Assembly: GCA_033782935.1 (NCBI GenBank)
Contig: JAWQEG010000474.1
Span: 2,356,001 to 2,420,000, forward strand
Direction of reading: 5' to 3'
DNA from: Petrolisthes cinctipes
Lineage: Eukaryota; Arthropoda; Malacostraca; Decapoda; Porcellanidae
DNA: 64,000 nt
Shown here: piece by piece, positions 51,361 through 64,000 of the stretch
Layout of the letters: each line of letters starts with the position of its first letter
Position numbering within the stretch: position 1 is the stretch's first letter
Translations under genes and position numbers: made by a program
Notes under the pieces: generated by a model
Told to the model about the DNA's origin: nothing
The model's input: only the letters and a program-made list of their open reading frames with translations
Databases searched by the model: none

Positions 51361-54300
51361 CTTCAGTACCCGTTTACATCTCAAATTCAGGCTCAAAACA
51401 CCCGAAAATTCAATATTTTGGGGTCCCAGAAGCAATCTGTACATGCCTACTCAGTGTTAGAGTATTTTCAAAATACAGGCCCAAAACATGCTGAAAATCG
51501 ATATTTTAGATGCCCAAAGTCAATATGTGCATGTATCTTCTGTACCCGTTTATATCTCAAATTCAGGCTCAAAACACCCGAAAATTCAATATTTTGGGGT
51601 CCCAGAAGCAATCTGTACATGCCTACACAGTGCTAGAATATTTTCAAAATATAGGCTAAAAACATGCTAAAAATCGACATTTTGGGTGCCAAAAAATCGA
51701 TATCTCAAATTCAGTCCCAAAACACCCGAAAATTCGATATTTAGAGGTCCCAGAAGGTATCTGTACATGCCTACACTGTGTTAGAGTATTTTCAAAATAC
51801 AGGCCAAAAACATACTGAAAATCGATCTTTTAGGTGCCCAAAAGTCGATATGTGCATGCATCTTCTGTACCCGTTTATATCTCAAATTCTGGCCCTAAAC
51901 ACCCGAAAATTCGATATTTTGGGGTCCCAGAAGCGATCTGTACATGCCTACTCCGTGTTAGAGTATTTTCAAAATACAGTCCCAAAACATGCTGAAAATC
52001 GATATTTTTGGTGCCCAAAGTCAATATGTGCATGTATCTTCTGTACCCGTTTATATCTCAAATTCAGGCTCAAAACACCCGAAAATTCAATATTTTGGGG
52101 TCCCAGAAGCAATCTGTACAGTGCTAGAATATTTTCAAAATATAGGCTAAAAACATGCTAAAAATCGATCTTTTAGGTGCCAAAAAGTCGATATCTCAAA
52201 TTCAGTCCCAAAACACCCGAAAATTCGATATTTAGGGGTCCCATGCCTGTACATGCCTACTCCGTGTTAGAGTATTTTCAAAATACATGCTCAAAACATA
52301 CTGAAAATCGATCTTTTAGGTGCACTAAAGTCGATATGTGCATGCATCTTCAGTACCCGTTTATATCTCAAATTCAGGCTCAAAACACCCGAAAATTCAA
52401 TATTTTGGGGTCCCAGAAGCAATCTGTACATGCCTACTCAGTGTTAGAGTATTTTCAAAATACAGGCCCAAAACATGCTGAAAATCGATATTTTAGATGC
52501 CCAAGGTCAATATGTGCATGTATCTTCTGTACCCGTTTATATCTCAAATTCAGGCTCAAAACACCCGAAAATTCAATATTTTGGTGTCCCAGAAGCAATC
52601 TGAACATGCCTACTCAGTGCTAGAATATTTTCAAAATATAGGCTAAAAACATGCTAAAAATCGATCTTTTAGGTGCCAAAAAGTCGATATCTCAAATTCA
52701 GTCCCAAAACACCCGAAAATTCGATATTTAGGGGTCCCAGAAGCGATCTGTACATGCCTACTCCGTGTTAGAGTATTTTCAAAATACATGCTCAAAACAT
52801 ACTGAAAATCGATCTTTTAGGTGCACAAAAGTCGATATGTGCATGCATCTTCAGTACCCGTTTATATCTCAAATTCAGGCTCAAAACACCCGAAAATTCA
52901 ATATTTTGGGGTCCCAGAAGCAATCTGTACATGCCTACTCAGTGTTAGAGTATTTTCAAAATACAGGCCCAAAACATGCTGAAAATCGATATTTTAGATG
53001 CCCAAAGTCAATATGTGCATTTATCTTCTGCACCCGTTTATATCTCAAATTCAGCCTCAAAACACCCGAAAATTCAATATTTTGGGGTCCCAGAAGCAAT
53101 CTGTACATGCCTAAACAGTGCTAGAATATTTTCAAAATATAGGCTAAAAACATGCTAAAAATCGACATTTTAGGTGCCAAAAAATCGATATCTCAAATTC
53201 AGTCCCAAAACACCCGAAAATTCGATATTTAGAGGTCCCAGAAGGTATCTGTACATGCCTACACTGTGTTAGAGTATTTTCAAAATACAGGCCAAAAACA
53301 TACTGAAAATCGATCTTTTAGGTGCACAAAAGTCGATATGTGCATGCATCTTCAGTACCCGTTTATATCTCAAATTCTGGCCCTAAACACCCGAAAATTC
53401 GATATTTTGGGGTCCCAGAAGCGATCTGTACATGCCTACTCCGTGTTAGAGTATTTTCAAAATACAGGCCCAAAACATGCTGAAAATCGATATTTTTGGT
53501 GCCCAAAGTCAATATGTGCATGTATCTTCTGTACCCGTTTATATCTCAAATTCAGGCTCAAAACACCCGAAAATTCAATATTTTGGGGTCCCAGAAGCAA
53601 TCTGTACAGTGCTAGAATATTTTCAAAATATAGGCTAAAAACATGCTAAAAATCGATCTTTTAGGTGCCAAAAAGTCGATATCTCAAATTCAGTCCCAAA
53701 ACACCCGAAAATTCGATATTTAGGAGTCCCATGCCTGTACATGCCTACTCCGTGTTAGAGTATTTTCAAAATACATGCTCAAAACATACTGAAAATCGAT
53801 CTTTTAGGTGCACAAAAGTCGATATGTGCATGCATCTTCAGTACCCGTTTATATCTCAAATTCAGGCTCAAAACACCCGAAAATTCAATATTTTGGGGTC
53901 CCAGAAGCAATCTGTACATGCCTACTCAGTGTTAGAGTATTTTCAAAATACAGGCCCAAAACATGCTGAAAATCGATATTTTAGATGCCCAAAGTCAATA
54001 TGTGCATGTATCTTCTGTACCCGTTTATATCTCAAATTCAGGCTCAAAACACCCGAAAATTCAATATTTTGGGGTCCCAGAAGCAATCTGTACATGCCTA
54101 CACAGTGCTAGAATATTTTCAAAATATAGGCTAAAAACATGCTAAAAATCGACATTTTGGGTGCCAAAAAATCGATATCTCAAATTCAGTCCCAAAACAC
54201 CCGAAAATTCGATATTTAGAGGTCCCAGAAGGTATCTGTACATGCCTACACTGTGTTAGAGTAATTTCAAAATACAGGCCAAAAACATACTGAAAATCGA

Positions 54301-56610
54301 TCTTTTAGGTGCCCAAAAGTCGATATGTGCATGCATCTTCTGTACCCGTTTATATCTCAAATTCTGGCCCTAAACACCCGAAAATTCGATATTTTGGGGT
54401 CCCAGAAGCGATCTGTACATGCCTACTCCGTGTTAGAGTATTTTCAAAATACAGTCCCAAAACATGATGAAAATCGATATTTTTGGTGCCCAAAGTCAAT
54501 ATGTGCATGTATCTTCTGTACCCGTTTATATCTCAAATTCAGGCTCAAAACACCCGAAAATTCAATATTTTGGGGTCCCAGAAGCAATCTGTACAGTGCT
54601 AGAATATTTTCAAAATATAGGCTAAAAACATGCTAAAAATCGATCTTTTAGGTGCCAAAAAGTCGATATCTCAAATTCAGTCCCAAAACACCCGAAAATT
54701 CGATATTTAGGGGTCCCATGCCTGTACATGCCTACTCCGTGTTAGAGTATTTTCAAAATACATGCTCAAAACATACTGAAAATCGATCTTTTAGGTGCAC
54801 AAAAGTCGATATGTGCATGCATCTTCAGTACCCGTTTATATCTCAAATTCAGGCTCAAAACACCCGAAAATTCAATATTATGGGGTCCCAGAAGCAATCT
54901 GTACATGCCTACTCAGTGTTAGAGTATTTTCAAAATACAGGCCCAAAACATGCTGAAAATCGATATTTTAGATGCCCAAGGTCAATATGTGCATGTATCT
55001 TCTGTACCCGTTTATATCTCAAATTCAGGCTCAAAACACCCGAAAATTCAATATTTTGGGGTCCCAGAAGCAATCTGAACATGCCTACTCAGTGCTAGAA
55101 TATTTTCAAAATATAGGCTAAAAACATGCTAAAAATCGATCTTTTAGGTGCCAAAAAGTCGATATCTCAAATTCAGTCCCAAAACACCCGAAAATTCGAT
55201 ATTTAGGGGTCCCAGAAGCGATCTGTACATGCCTACTCCGTGTTAGAGTATTTTCAAAATACATGCTCAAAACATACTGAAAATCGATCTTTTAGGTGCC
55301 CAAAAGTCGATATGTGCATGCATCTTCAGTACCCGTTTATATCTCAAATTCAGGCTCAAAACACCCGAAAATTCAATATTTTGGGGTCCCAGAAGCAATC
55401 TGTACATGCCTACTCAGTGTTAGAGTATTTTCAAAATACAGGCCCAAAACATGCTGAAAATCGATATTTTAGATGCCCAAAGTCAATATGTGCATGTATC
55501 TTCTGTACCCGTTTATATCTCAAATTCAGCCTCAAAACACCCGAAAATTCAATATTTTGGGGTCCCAGAAGCAATCTGTACATGCCTAAACAGTGCTAGA
55601 ATATTTTCAAAATATAGGCTAAAAACATGCTAAAAATCGACATTTTGGGTGCCAAAAAATCGATATCTCAAATTCAGTCCCAAAACACCCGAAAATTCGA
55701 TATTTAGAGGTCCCAGAAGGTATCTGTACATGCCTACACTGTGTTAGAGTATTTTCAAAATACAGGCCAAAAACATACTGAAAATCGATCTTTTAGGTGC
55801 CCAAAAGTCGATATGTGCATGCATCTTCTGTACCCGTTTATATCTCAAATTCTGGCCCTAAACACCCGAAAATTCGATATTTTGGGGTCCCAGAAGCGAT
55901 CTGTACATGCCTACTCCGTGTTAGAGTATTTTCAAAATACAGGCCCAAAACATGCTGAAAATCGATATTTTTGGTGCCCAAAGTCAATATGTGCATGTAT
56001 CTTCTGTACCCGTTTATATCTCAAATTCAGGCTCAAAACACCCGAAAATTCAATATTTTGGGGTCCCAGAAGCAATCTGTACAGTGCTAGAATATTTTCA
56101 AAATATAGGCTAAAAACATGCTAAAAATCGATCTTTTAGGTGCCAAAAAGTCGATATCTCAAATTCAGTCCCAAAACACCCGAAAATTCGATATTTAGGA
56201 GTCCCATGCCTGTACTTGCCTACTCCGTGTTAGAGTATTTTCAAAATACATGCTCAAAACATACTGAAAATCGATCTTTTAGGTGCACAAAAGTCGATAT
56301 GTGCATGCATCTTCAGTACCCGTTTATATCTCAAATTCAGGCTCAAAACACCCGAAAATTCAATATTTTGGGGTCCCAGAAGCAATCTGTACATGCCTAC
56401 TCAGTGTTAGAGTATTTTCAAAATACAGGCCCAAAACATGCTGAAAATCGATATTTTAGATGCCCAAAGTCAATATGTGCATGTATCTTCTGTACCCGTT
56501 TATATCTCAAATTCAGGCTCAAAACACCCGAAAATTCAATATTTTGGGGTCCCAGAAGCAATCTGTACATGCCTACACAGTGCTAGAATATTTTCAAAAT
56601 ATAGGCTAAA
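51361..56610 (+). repeat. 2,475-bp tandem duplication domain
   Basis: Marks repeat at exactly 2,475 bp: 'tgaacatgcc' at 52601 and 55076, 'cagcctcaaaac' at 53052 and 55527, 'acagtcccaaaacatg' near 51976 and 54451, 'gatgcccaaggtc' near 52497 and 54972, and the 'gtcccatgcctgtac' indel near 52238/54713 and 53724/56199. The unit carries two such indels 1,486 bp apart. Confidence 0.9.
52238..52254 (+). other. Net 5-bp loss variant 'cccatgcctgtacatgcc'
   Basis: Where other C monomers read 'cccagaagcgatctgtacat', this one reads 'cccatgcctgtacat'. The new segment 'atgcc' copies the neighbouring 'atgcc', suggesting template switching. Other copies lie near 53724, 54713, 56199 and 62437; the first four are explained by the 2,475-bp duplication, the last is 6.2 kb further right. 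Confidence 0.85.
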
Positions 56611-57229
56611 AACATGCTAAAAATCGATCTTTTAGGTGCCAAAAAGTCGATATCTCAAATTCAGTCCCAAAACACCCGAAAATTCGATATTTAGGGGTCC
56701 CAGAAGCGATCTGTACATGCCTACTCCGTGTTAGAGTATTTTCAAAATACATGCTCAAAACATACTGAAAATCGATCTTTTAGGTGCACAAAAGTCGATA
56801 TGTGCATGTATCTTCAGTACCCGTTTATATCTCAAATTCAGGCTCAAAACACCCGAAAATTCAATATTTTGGGGTCCCAGAAGCAATCTGTACATGCCTA
56901 CTCAGTGTTAGAGTATTTTCAAAATACAGGTCCAAAACATGCTGAAAATCGATATTTTAGATGCCCAAAGTCAATATGTGCATGTATCTTCTGTACCCGT
57001 TTATATCTCAAATTCAGGCTCAAAACACCCAAAACTTCAATATTTTGGGGTCCCAGAAGCAATCTGTACATGCCTACACAGTGCTAGAATATTTTCAAAA
57101 TATAGGCTAAAAACATGCTAAAAATCGACATTTCAGGTGCCAAAAATTCGATATCTCAAATTCAGTCCCAAAACACCCGAAAATTCGATATTTAGTGGTC
57201 CCAGAAGGTATCTGTACATGCCTACTCCG

Positions 57230-58850
57230 TGTTAGAGTATTTTCAAAATACAGGCCAAAAACATACTGAAAATCGATCTTTTAGGTGCCCAAAAGTCGAT
57301 ATGTGCATGCATCTTCTGTACCCGTTTATATCTCAAATTCTGGCCCTAAACACCCGAAAATTCGATATTTTGGGGTCCCAGAAGCGATCTGTACATGCCT
57401 ACTCCGTGTTAGAGTATTTTCAAAATTCAGGCCCAAAACATGCTGAAAATCGATATTTCTGGCGCCCAAAGTCAATATGTGCATGTATCTTCTGTACCCG
57501 TTTATATCTCAAATTCAGGCTCAAAACACCCGAAAATTCAATATTTTGGGGTCCCAGAAGCAATCTGTACAGTGCTAGAATATTTTCAAAACATAGGCTA
57601 AAAACATGCTAAAAATCGATCTTTTAGGTGCCAAAAAGTCGATATCTCAAATTCAGTCCCAAAACACCCGAAAATTCAATATTTAGGGGTCCCAGAAGCG
57701 ATCTGTACATGCCTACTCCGTGTTAGAGTATTTTCAAAATACAGGCCAAAAACATACTGAAAATTGATCTTTTAGGTGCCCAAAAGTCGATATGTGCATG
57801 CATCTTCTGTACCCTTTTATATCTCAAATTCAGGCTCAAAACACCCGAAAATTCAATATTTTGGGGTCCCAGAAGCAATCTGTACAGTGCTAGAATATTT
57901 TCAAAATATAGGCTAAAAAACATGCTAAAAATCGATCTTTTAAGTGCCAAAAAGTCGATATCTCAAATTCAGTCCCAAAACACCCGAAAATTCGATATTT
58001 AGGGGTCCCAGAAGCGATCTGTACATTCCTACTCCGTGTTAGAGTATTTTCAAAATACATGCTCAAAACATACTGAAAATCGATCTTTTAGGTGCACAAA
58101 AGTCGATATGTGCATGCATCTTCAGTACCCGTTTATATCTCAAATTCAGGCTCAAAACACCCGAAAATTCAATATTTTGGGGTCCCAGAAGCAATCTGTA
58201 CATGCCTACTCAGTGTTAGAGTATTTTCAAAATACAGCCCCAAAACATGCTGAAAATCGATATTTCTGGTGCCCAAAGTCAATATGTGCATGTATCTTCT
58301 GTACCCGTTTATATCTCAAATTCAGGCTCAAAACACCCGAAAATTCAATATTTTGGGGTCCCAGAAGCAATCTGTACAGTGCTAGAATATTTTCAAAACA
58401 TAGGCTAAAAACATGCTAAAAATCGATCTTTTAGGTGCCAAAAAGTCGATATCTCAAATTCAGTCCCAAAACACCCGAAAATTCGATATTTAGGGGTCCC
58501 AGAAGCGATCTGTACATGCCTACTCCGTGTTAGAGTATTTTCAAAATACAGGCCAAAAACATACTGAAAATCGATCTTTTAGGTGCCCAAAAGTCGATAT
58601 GTGCATGGATCTTCTGTACCCGTTTATATCTCAAATTCAGGCTCAAAACACCCGAAAATTCAATATTTTGGGGTCCCAGAAGCAATCTGTACAGTGCTAG
58701 AATATTTTCAAAATATAGGCTAAAAAACATGCTAAAAATCGATCTTTTAAGTGCCAAAAATCAATATCTCAAATTCAGTCCCAAAACACCCGAAAATTCG
58801 ATATTTAGGGGTCCCAGAAGCGATCTGTACATTCCTACTCCGTGTTAGAG
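57230..58850 (+). repeat. 807-bp tandem duplication
   Basis: Private marks repeat at 807 bp: 'ggctaaaaaacatgct' at 57911 and 58718, 'cgatatttctgg' at 57451 and 58258, 'cttttaagtgcc' shortly after each first mark, and 'tgtacattcctactcc' near 58020 and 58826 (the last offset is one less because of a one-base loss near 58758). The unit is shorter than one 992-bp higher-order repeat. Confidence 0.88.
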
Positions 58851-59711
58851 TATTTTCAAAATACATGCTCAAAACATACTGAAAATCGATGTTTTAGGTG
58901 CACAAAAGTCGATATGTGCATGCATCTTCAGTACCCGTTTATATCTCAAATTCAGGCTCAAAACACCCGAATATTCAATATTTTGGGGTCCCAGAAGCAA
59001 TCTGTACATGCCTACTCAGTGTTAGAGTATTTTCAAAATACAGGCCCAAAACATGCTGAAAATCGATATTTTAGATGCCCAAAGTCAATATGTGCATGTA
59101 TCTTCTGTACCCGTTTATATCTCAAATTCAGGCTCAAAACACCCGAAAATTCAATATTTTGGGGTCCCAGAAGCAATCTGTACATGCCTACTCAGTGCTA
59201 GAATATTTTCAAAATATAGGCTAAAAACATGCTAAAAATCGATCTTTTAGGTGCCAAAAAGTCGATATCTCAAATTCAGTACCAAAACACCCGAAAATTC
59301 GATATTTAGGGGTCCCAGAAGCTATCTGTACATGCCTACTCCGTGTTAGAGTATTTTCAAAATACATGCTCAAAACATACTGAAAATCGATCTTTTAGGT
59401 GCCCAAAAGTCGATATGTGCATGCATCTTCAGTACACGTTTATATCTCAAATTCTGGCTCAAAACACCCGAAAATTCGATATTTTGGGGTCCCAGAAGCG
59501 ATCTGTACATGCCTACTCCGTGTTAGAGTATTTTCAAAATTCAGGCCCAAAACATGCTGAAAATCGATATTTTTGGTGCCCAAATTCAATATGTGCATGT
59601 ATCTTCTGTACCCGTTTATATCTCAAATTCAGGCTCAAAACACCCGAAAATTCAATATTTTGGGGTCCCAGAAGCAATCGGTACAGTGCTAGAATATTTT
59701 CAAAATATAGG

Positions 59712-62340
59712 CTAAAAACATGCTAAAAATCGATCTTTTAGGTGCCAAAAAATCGATATCTCAAATTCAGTCCCAAAACACCCGAAAATTCGATATTTAG
59801 AGGTCCCAGAAGGTATCTGTACATGCCTACTCCGTGTTAAAGTATTTTCAAAATTCAGGCCCAAATCATGCTGAAAATCGATATTTTTGGTGCCCAAAGT
59901 CAATATGTGCATGTATCTTCTGTACCCGTTTATATCTCAAATTCAGGCTCAAAACACCCAAAATTCAATATTTTGGGGTCCCAGAAGCAATCTGTACATG
60001 CCTACTCAGTGCTAGAATATTTTCAAAATATAGGCTAAAAAACATGCTAAAAATCGATCTTTTAGGTGCCAAAAAGTCGATATCTCAAATTCAGTCCCAA
60101 AACACCCGAAAATTCGATATTTAGGGGTCCCAGAAGCGATCTGTACATGCCTACTCCGTTTTAGAGTATTTTCAAAATACATGATCAAAACATACTGAAA
60201 ATCGATCTTTTAGGTGCACAAAAGTCGATATGTGCATGCATATTCAGTACCCGTTTATATCTCAAATTCAGGCTCAAAACACCCGAAAATTCAATATTTT
60301 GGGGTCCCAGAAGCAATCTGTACATGCCTACTCAGTGTTAGAGTATTTTCAAAATACAGGCCCAAAACATGCTGAAAATCGATATTTTAGATGCCCAAAG
60401 TCAATATGTGCATGTATCTTCTGTACCCGTTTATATCTCAAATTCAGGCTCAAAACACCCGAAAATTCAATATTTTGGGGTCCCAGAAGCAATCGGTACA
60501 GTGCTAGAATATTTTCAAAATATAGGCTAAAAACATGCTAAAAATCGATCTTTTAGGTGCCAAAAAATCGATATCTCAAATTCAGTCCCAAAACACCCGA
60601 AAATTCGATATTTAGGGGTCCCAGAAGCGATCTGTATATGCCTACTCTGTGTTAGAGTATTTTCAAAATACAGGCCCAAAACATGCTGAAAATCGATATT
60701 TTAGATGCCCAAAGTCAATATGTGTATGCATCTTCAGTACCCGTTTATATCTCAAATTCAGGCTCAAAACACCCGAAAATTCAATATTTTGGGGTCCCAG
60801 AAGCAATCTGTACATGCCTACTCAGTGTTAGAGTATTTTCAAAATACAGGCCCAAAACATGCTGAAAATCGATATTTTAGATGCCCAAAGTCAATATGTG
60901 CATGTATCTTCTGTACCCGTTTATATCTCAAATTCAGGCTCAAAAACACCCGAAAATTCAATATTTTGGGGTCCCAGAAGCAATTTGTACATGCCTACAC
61001 AGTGCTAGAATATTTTCAAAATATAGGCTAAAAACATGCTAAAAATCGACATTTTAGGTGCCAAAAAATCGATATCTCAAATTCAGTCCCAAAACACCCG
61101 AAAATTCGATATTTAGAGGTCCCAGAAGGTATGTGTACATGCCTACTCCGTGTTAAAGTATTTTCAAAATTCAGGCCCAAAACATGCTGAAAATCGATAT
61201 TTTTGGTGCCCAAAGTCAATATGTGCATGTATCTTCTGTACCCGTTTATATCTCAAATTCAGTCTCAAAACACCCAAAATTCAATATTTTGGGGTCCCAG
61301 AAGCAATCTGTACATGCCTACTCAGTGCTAGAATATTTTCAAAATATAGGCTAAAAAACATGCTAAAAATCGATCTTTTAGGTGCCAAAAAGTCGATATC
61401 TCAAATTCAGTCCCAAAACACCCGAAAATTCGATATTTAGGGGTCCCAGAAGCGATCTGTACATGCCTACTCCGTTTTAGAGTATTTTCAAAATACATGC
61501 TCAAAACATACTGAAAATCCATCTTTTAGGTGCACAAAAGTCGATATGTGCATGCATCTTCAGTACCCGTTTATATCTCAAATTCAGGCTCAAAACACCC
61601 GAAAATTCAATATTTTGGGGTCCCAGAAGCAATCTGTACATGCCTACTCAGTGTTAGAGTATTTTCAAAATACAGGCCCAAAACATGCTGAAAATCGATA
61701 TTTTAGATGCCCAAAGTCAATATGTGCATGTATCTTCTGTACCCGTTTATATCTCAAATTCAGGCTCAAAACACCCGAAAATTCAATATTTTGGGGTCCC
61801 AGAAGCAATCTGTACATGCCTACACAGTGCTTGAATATTTTCAAAATATAGGCTAAAAACATGCTAAAAATCGACATTTTGGGTGCCAAAAAATCGATAT
61901 CTCAAATTCAGTCCCAAAACACCCGAAAATTCGATATTTAGAGGTCCCAGAAGGTATCTGTACATGCCTACACTGTGTTAGAGTATTTTCAAAATACAGG
62001 CCAAAAACATACTGAAAATCGATCTTTTAGGTGCCCAAAAGTCGATATGTGCATGCATCTTCTGTACCCGTTTATATCTCAAATTCTGGCCCTAAACACC
62101 AGAAAATTCGATATTTTGGGGTCCCAGAAGCGATCTGTACATGCCTACTCCGTGTTAGAGTATTTTCAAAATACAGGCCCAAAACATGCTGAAAATCGAT
62201 ATTTTTGGTGCCCAAAGTCAATATGTGCATGTATCTTCTGTACCCGTTTATATCTCAAATTCAGGCTGAAAACACCCGAAAATTCAATATTTTGGGGTCC
62301 CAGAAGCAATCTGTACAGTGCTAGAATATTTTCATAATAT
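59712..62340 (+). repeat. 1,316-bp tandem duplication
   Basis: Marks at 1,316-bp spacing include 'cacccaaaattcaat' (one base lost) near 59956 and 61272, 'gtgttaaagtattttc' near 59833 and 61149, and 'ggctaaaaaacatgct' at 60033 and 61349. The second copy has a few of its own changes. The region includes runs of B monomers near 60649-61000. Confidence 0.83.
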
Positions 62341-64000
62341 AGGCTAAAAACATGCTAAAAATCGATCTTTTAGGTGCCAAAAAGTCGATATCTCAAATTC
62401 AGTCCCAAAACACCCGAAAATTCGATATTTAGGGGTCCCATGCCTGTACATGCCTACTCCGTGTTAGAGTATTTTCGAAATACATGCTCAAAACATACTG
62501 AAAATCGATCTTTTAGGTGCACAAAAGTCGATATGTGCATGCATCTTCAGTACTCGTTTATATCTCAAATTCAGGCTCAAAACACCCGAAAATTCGATAT
62601 TTTGGGGTCCCAGAAGCGATCTGTACATGCCTACTCCGTGTTAGAGTATTTTCAAAATACAGGCCCAAAACATGCTGAAAATCGATATTTTTGGTGCCCA
62701 AAGTCAATATGTGCATGTATCTTCTGTACCCGTTTATATCTCAAATTCAGGCTCAAAACACCCGAAAATTCAATATTTTAAGGTCCCAGAAGCAATCTGT
62801 ACATGCCTACTCAGTGCTAGAATATTTTCAAAATATAGGCTAAAAACATGCTAAAAATCGATCTTTTAGGTGCCAAAAAGTCGATATCTCAAATTCAGTC
62901 CCAAAACACCCGAAAATTCGATATTTAGGGGTCCCAGAAGCGATCTGTACATGCCTACTCCGTGTTAGAGTATTTTCAAAATACATGCTCAAAACATACT
63001 GAAAATCGATCTTTTAGGTGCACAAAAGTCGATATGTGCATGCATCTTCAGTACTCGTTTATATCTCAAATTCAGGCTCAAAACACCCGAAAATTCAATA
63101 TTTTGGGGTCCCAGAAGCAATCTGTACATGCCTACTCAGTGTTAGAGTATTTTCAAAATACAGGCCCAAAACATGCTGAAAATCGATATTTTAGATGCCC
63201 AAAGTCAATATGTGCATGTATCTTCTGTACCCGTTTATATCTCAAATTCAGGCTCAAAACACCCGAAAATTCAATATTTTGGGGTCCCAGAAGCAATCTG
63301 TACATGCCTACACAGTGCTAGAATATTTTCAAAATATAGGCTAAAAACATGCTAAAAATCAACATTTTAGGTGCCAAAAAATCGATATCTCAAATTCAGT
63401 CCCAAAACACCCGAAAATTCGATATTTAGAGGTCCCAGAAGGTATCTGTACATGCCTACTCCGTGTTAGAGTATTTTAAAAATACAGGCCAAAAACATAC
63501 TGAAAATCGATCTTTTAGGTTCCCAAAAGTCGATATGTGTATGCATCTTCTGTACCCGTTTATATCTCAAATTCTGGCCCTAAACACCCGAAAATTCGAT
63601 ATTTTGGGGTCTCAGAAGCGATCTGTACATGCCTACTCCGTGTTAGAGTATTTTCAAAATTCAGGCCCAAAACATGCTGAAAATCAATATTTCTGGTGCC
63701 CAAAGTCAATATGTGCATGTATCTTCTGTACCCGTTTATATCTCAAATTCAGGCTCAAAACACCCGAAAATTCAATATTTTGGGGTCCCAGAAGCAATCT
63801 GTACAGTGCTAGAATATTTTCAAAATATAGGCTAAAAACATGCTAAAAATCGATCTTTTAGGTGCCAAAAAGTCGATATCTCAAATTCAGTCCCAAAACA
63901 CCCGAAAATTCGATATTTAGGGGTCCCAGAAGCGATCTGTACATGCCTACTCCGTGTTAGAGTATTTTCAAAATACAGGCCAAAAACATACTGAAAATCG

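Larger units (their letters stand above)
1..64000 (+). repeat. Continuous satellite DNA array (about 177-bp family, A/B/C monomers)
   Basis: Every part of the window is made of the same monomer family. Landmarks such as 'gtacccgtttatatctcaaa', 'cacccgaaaattc' and 'gtattttcaaaatac' recur throughout, always in the same direction. Three forms alternate: A of 177 bp, B of 176 or 166 bp, and C of 148 bp. Their regular order gives a 501-bp trimer and a 992-bp six-monomer higher-order unit. I estimate 380-390 monomers. ClaI-type 'atcgat' and 'atgcat' motifs recur in most monomers, so a ladder pattern is expected on digestion. No unique DNA, transposon or gene interrupts the array, and both ends of the window lie inside it. 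A centromeric or heterochromatic location is inferred from organisation alone; I do not recognise the satellite by name. Confidence 0.98.
56611..64000 (+). repeat. Right domain: 807-bp and 1,316-bp duplications, then regular units
   Basis: The domain opens with an 807-bp tandem duplication (about 57230-58850), followed by a 1,316-bp duplication (about 59712-62340), and then ordinary A/B/C trimers to the end of the window. Several C monomers carry an extra A ('ggctaaaaaacatgct'), seen near 57911, 58718, 60033 and 61349. The last monomer is cut by the window end. There is no gene. Confidence 0.88.

Noticed and set aside
57723..57950. Reverse-strand frames of 61-75 residues
   Set aside because: They occur only where a hybrid or indel alters the usual phase, and they mirror the forward repeat. 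There is no independent sign of coding.
1..64000. CRISPR array
   Set aside because: Regular repeats are present, but there are no unique spacers; the intervening DNA is the same repeat family, and units are far too long.
1..64000. Telomeric or subtelomeric simple repeats (TTTAGGG or TTAGGG runs)
   Set aside because: 'tttaggggt' and 'tttaggtg' occur once or twice per monomer as part of the satellite, never in tandem.
1..64000. Transposable element, LTR or tRNA/rRNA gene inside the array
   Set aside because: I found no break in monomer periodicity large enough to hold one; all interval changes are explained by monomer gain or loss or small indels.
1..64000. Naming the host or the satellite family (for example a known plant 177-bp centromere repeat)
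   Set aside because: The monomer length fits several families, but I could not match the sequence to one from memory. A database search is needed to decide.

Overview
The whole window (1-64000) is one uninterrupted head-to-tail satellite DNA array. I find no protein-coding gene, RNA gene, transposon, CRISPR or unique sequence. It begins and ends inside the array, so the true array is longer. This points to a eukaryotic nuclear chromosome and to a centromeric, pericentromeric or other heterochromatic block. The monomer size (about 148-177 bp) and the multimeric organisation are common in plant centromeres but also occur in animals. I do not recognise the family and do not name a species.

The basic unit is about 177 bp and is itself two diverged half-units of 88 and 89 bp. 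Three monomer forms alternate: A (177 bp), B (176 bp, or 166 bp with a 10-bp deletion) and C (148 bp, lacking 29 bp of half-unit 1). A-B-C makes a 501-bp trimer. Two unequal trimers make the dominant 992-bp six-monomer higher-order repeat (HOR). There are roughly 380-390 monomers, all in the same orientation. GC is about 40% (hand count of one monomer).

Layout. 1-6.7 kb: irregular order, with a 1,847-bp tandem duplication and runs of consecutive B monomers. 6.7-11.3 kb: a 2,309-bp tandem duplication. 11.3-19.1 kb: mostly 501-bp trimers, with a T-tract variant repeated three times. 19.1-32.9 kb: the most regular 992-bp HOR domain, interrupted by insertions of 314 bp and loss of one monomer. 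32.9-39.5 kb: 992-bp units, then a 1,306-bp duplication carrying private mutations. 39.5-50.0 kb: 1,001-bp phasing, a 2,316-bp tandem duplication and a block repeated 7,813 bp away. 50.0-56.7 kb: a 2,475-bp tandem duplication. 56.7-64.0 kb: 807-bp and 1,316-bp duplications, then ordinary units.

No genes work together here. The apparent reading frames exist because the A monomer is exactly 59 codons long and lacks stops in one frame, so A+B stays open until C introduces stops. The content of interest is evolutionary and structural: nested repeat hierarchy, unequal-crossover junctions, indels between short direct repeats, CpG-to-CpA differences between monomer classes, and a short dyad whose two arms change together.
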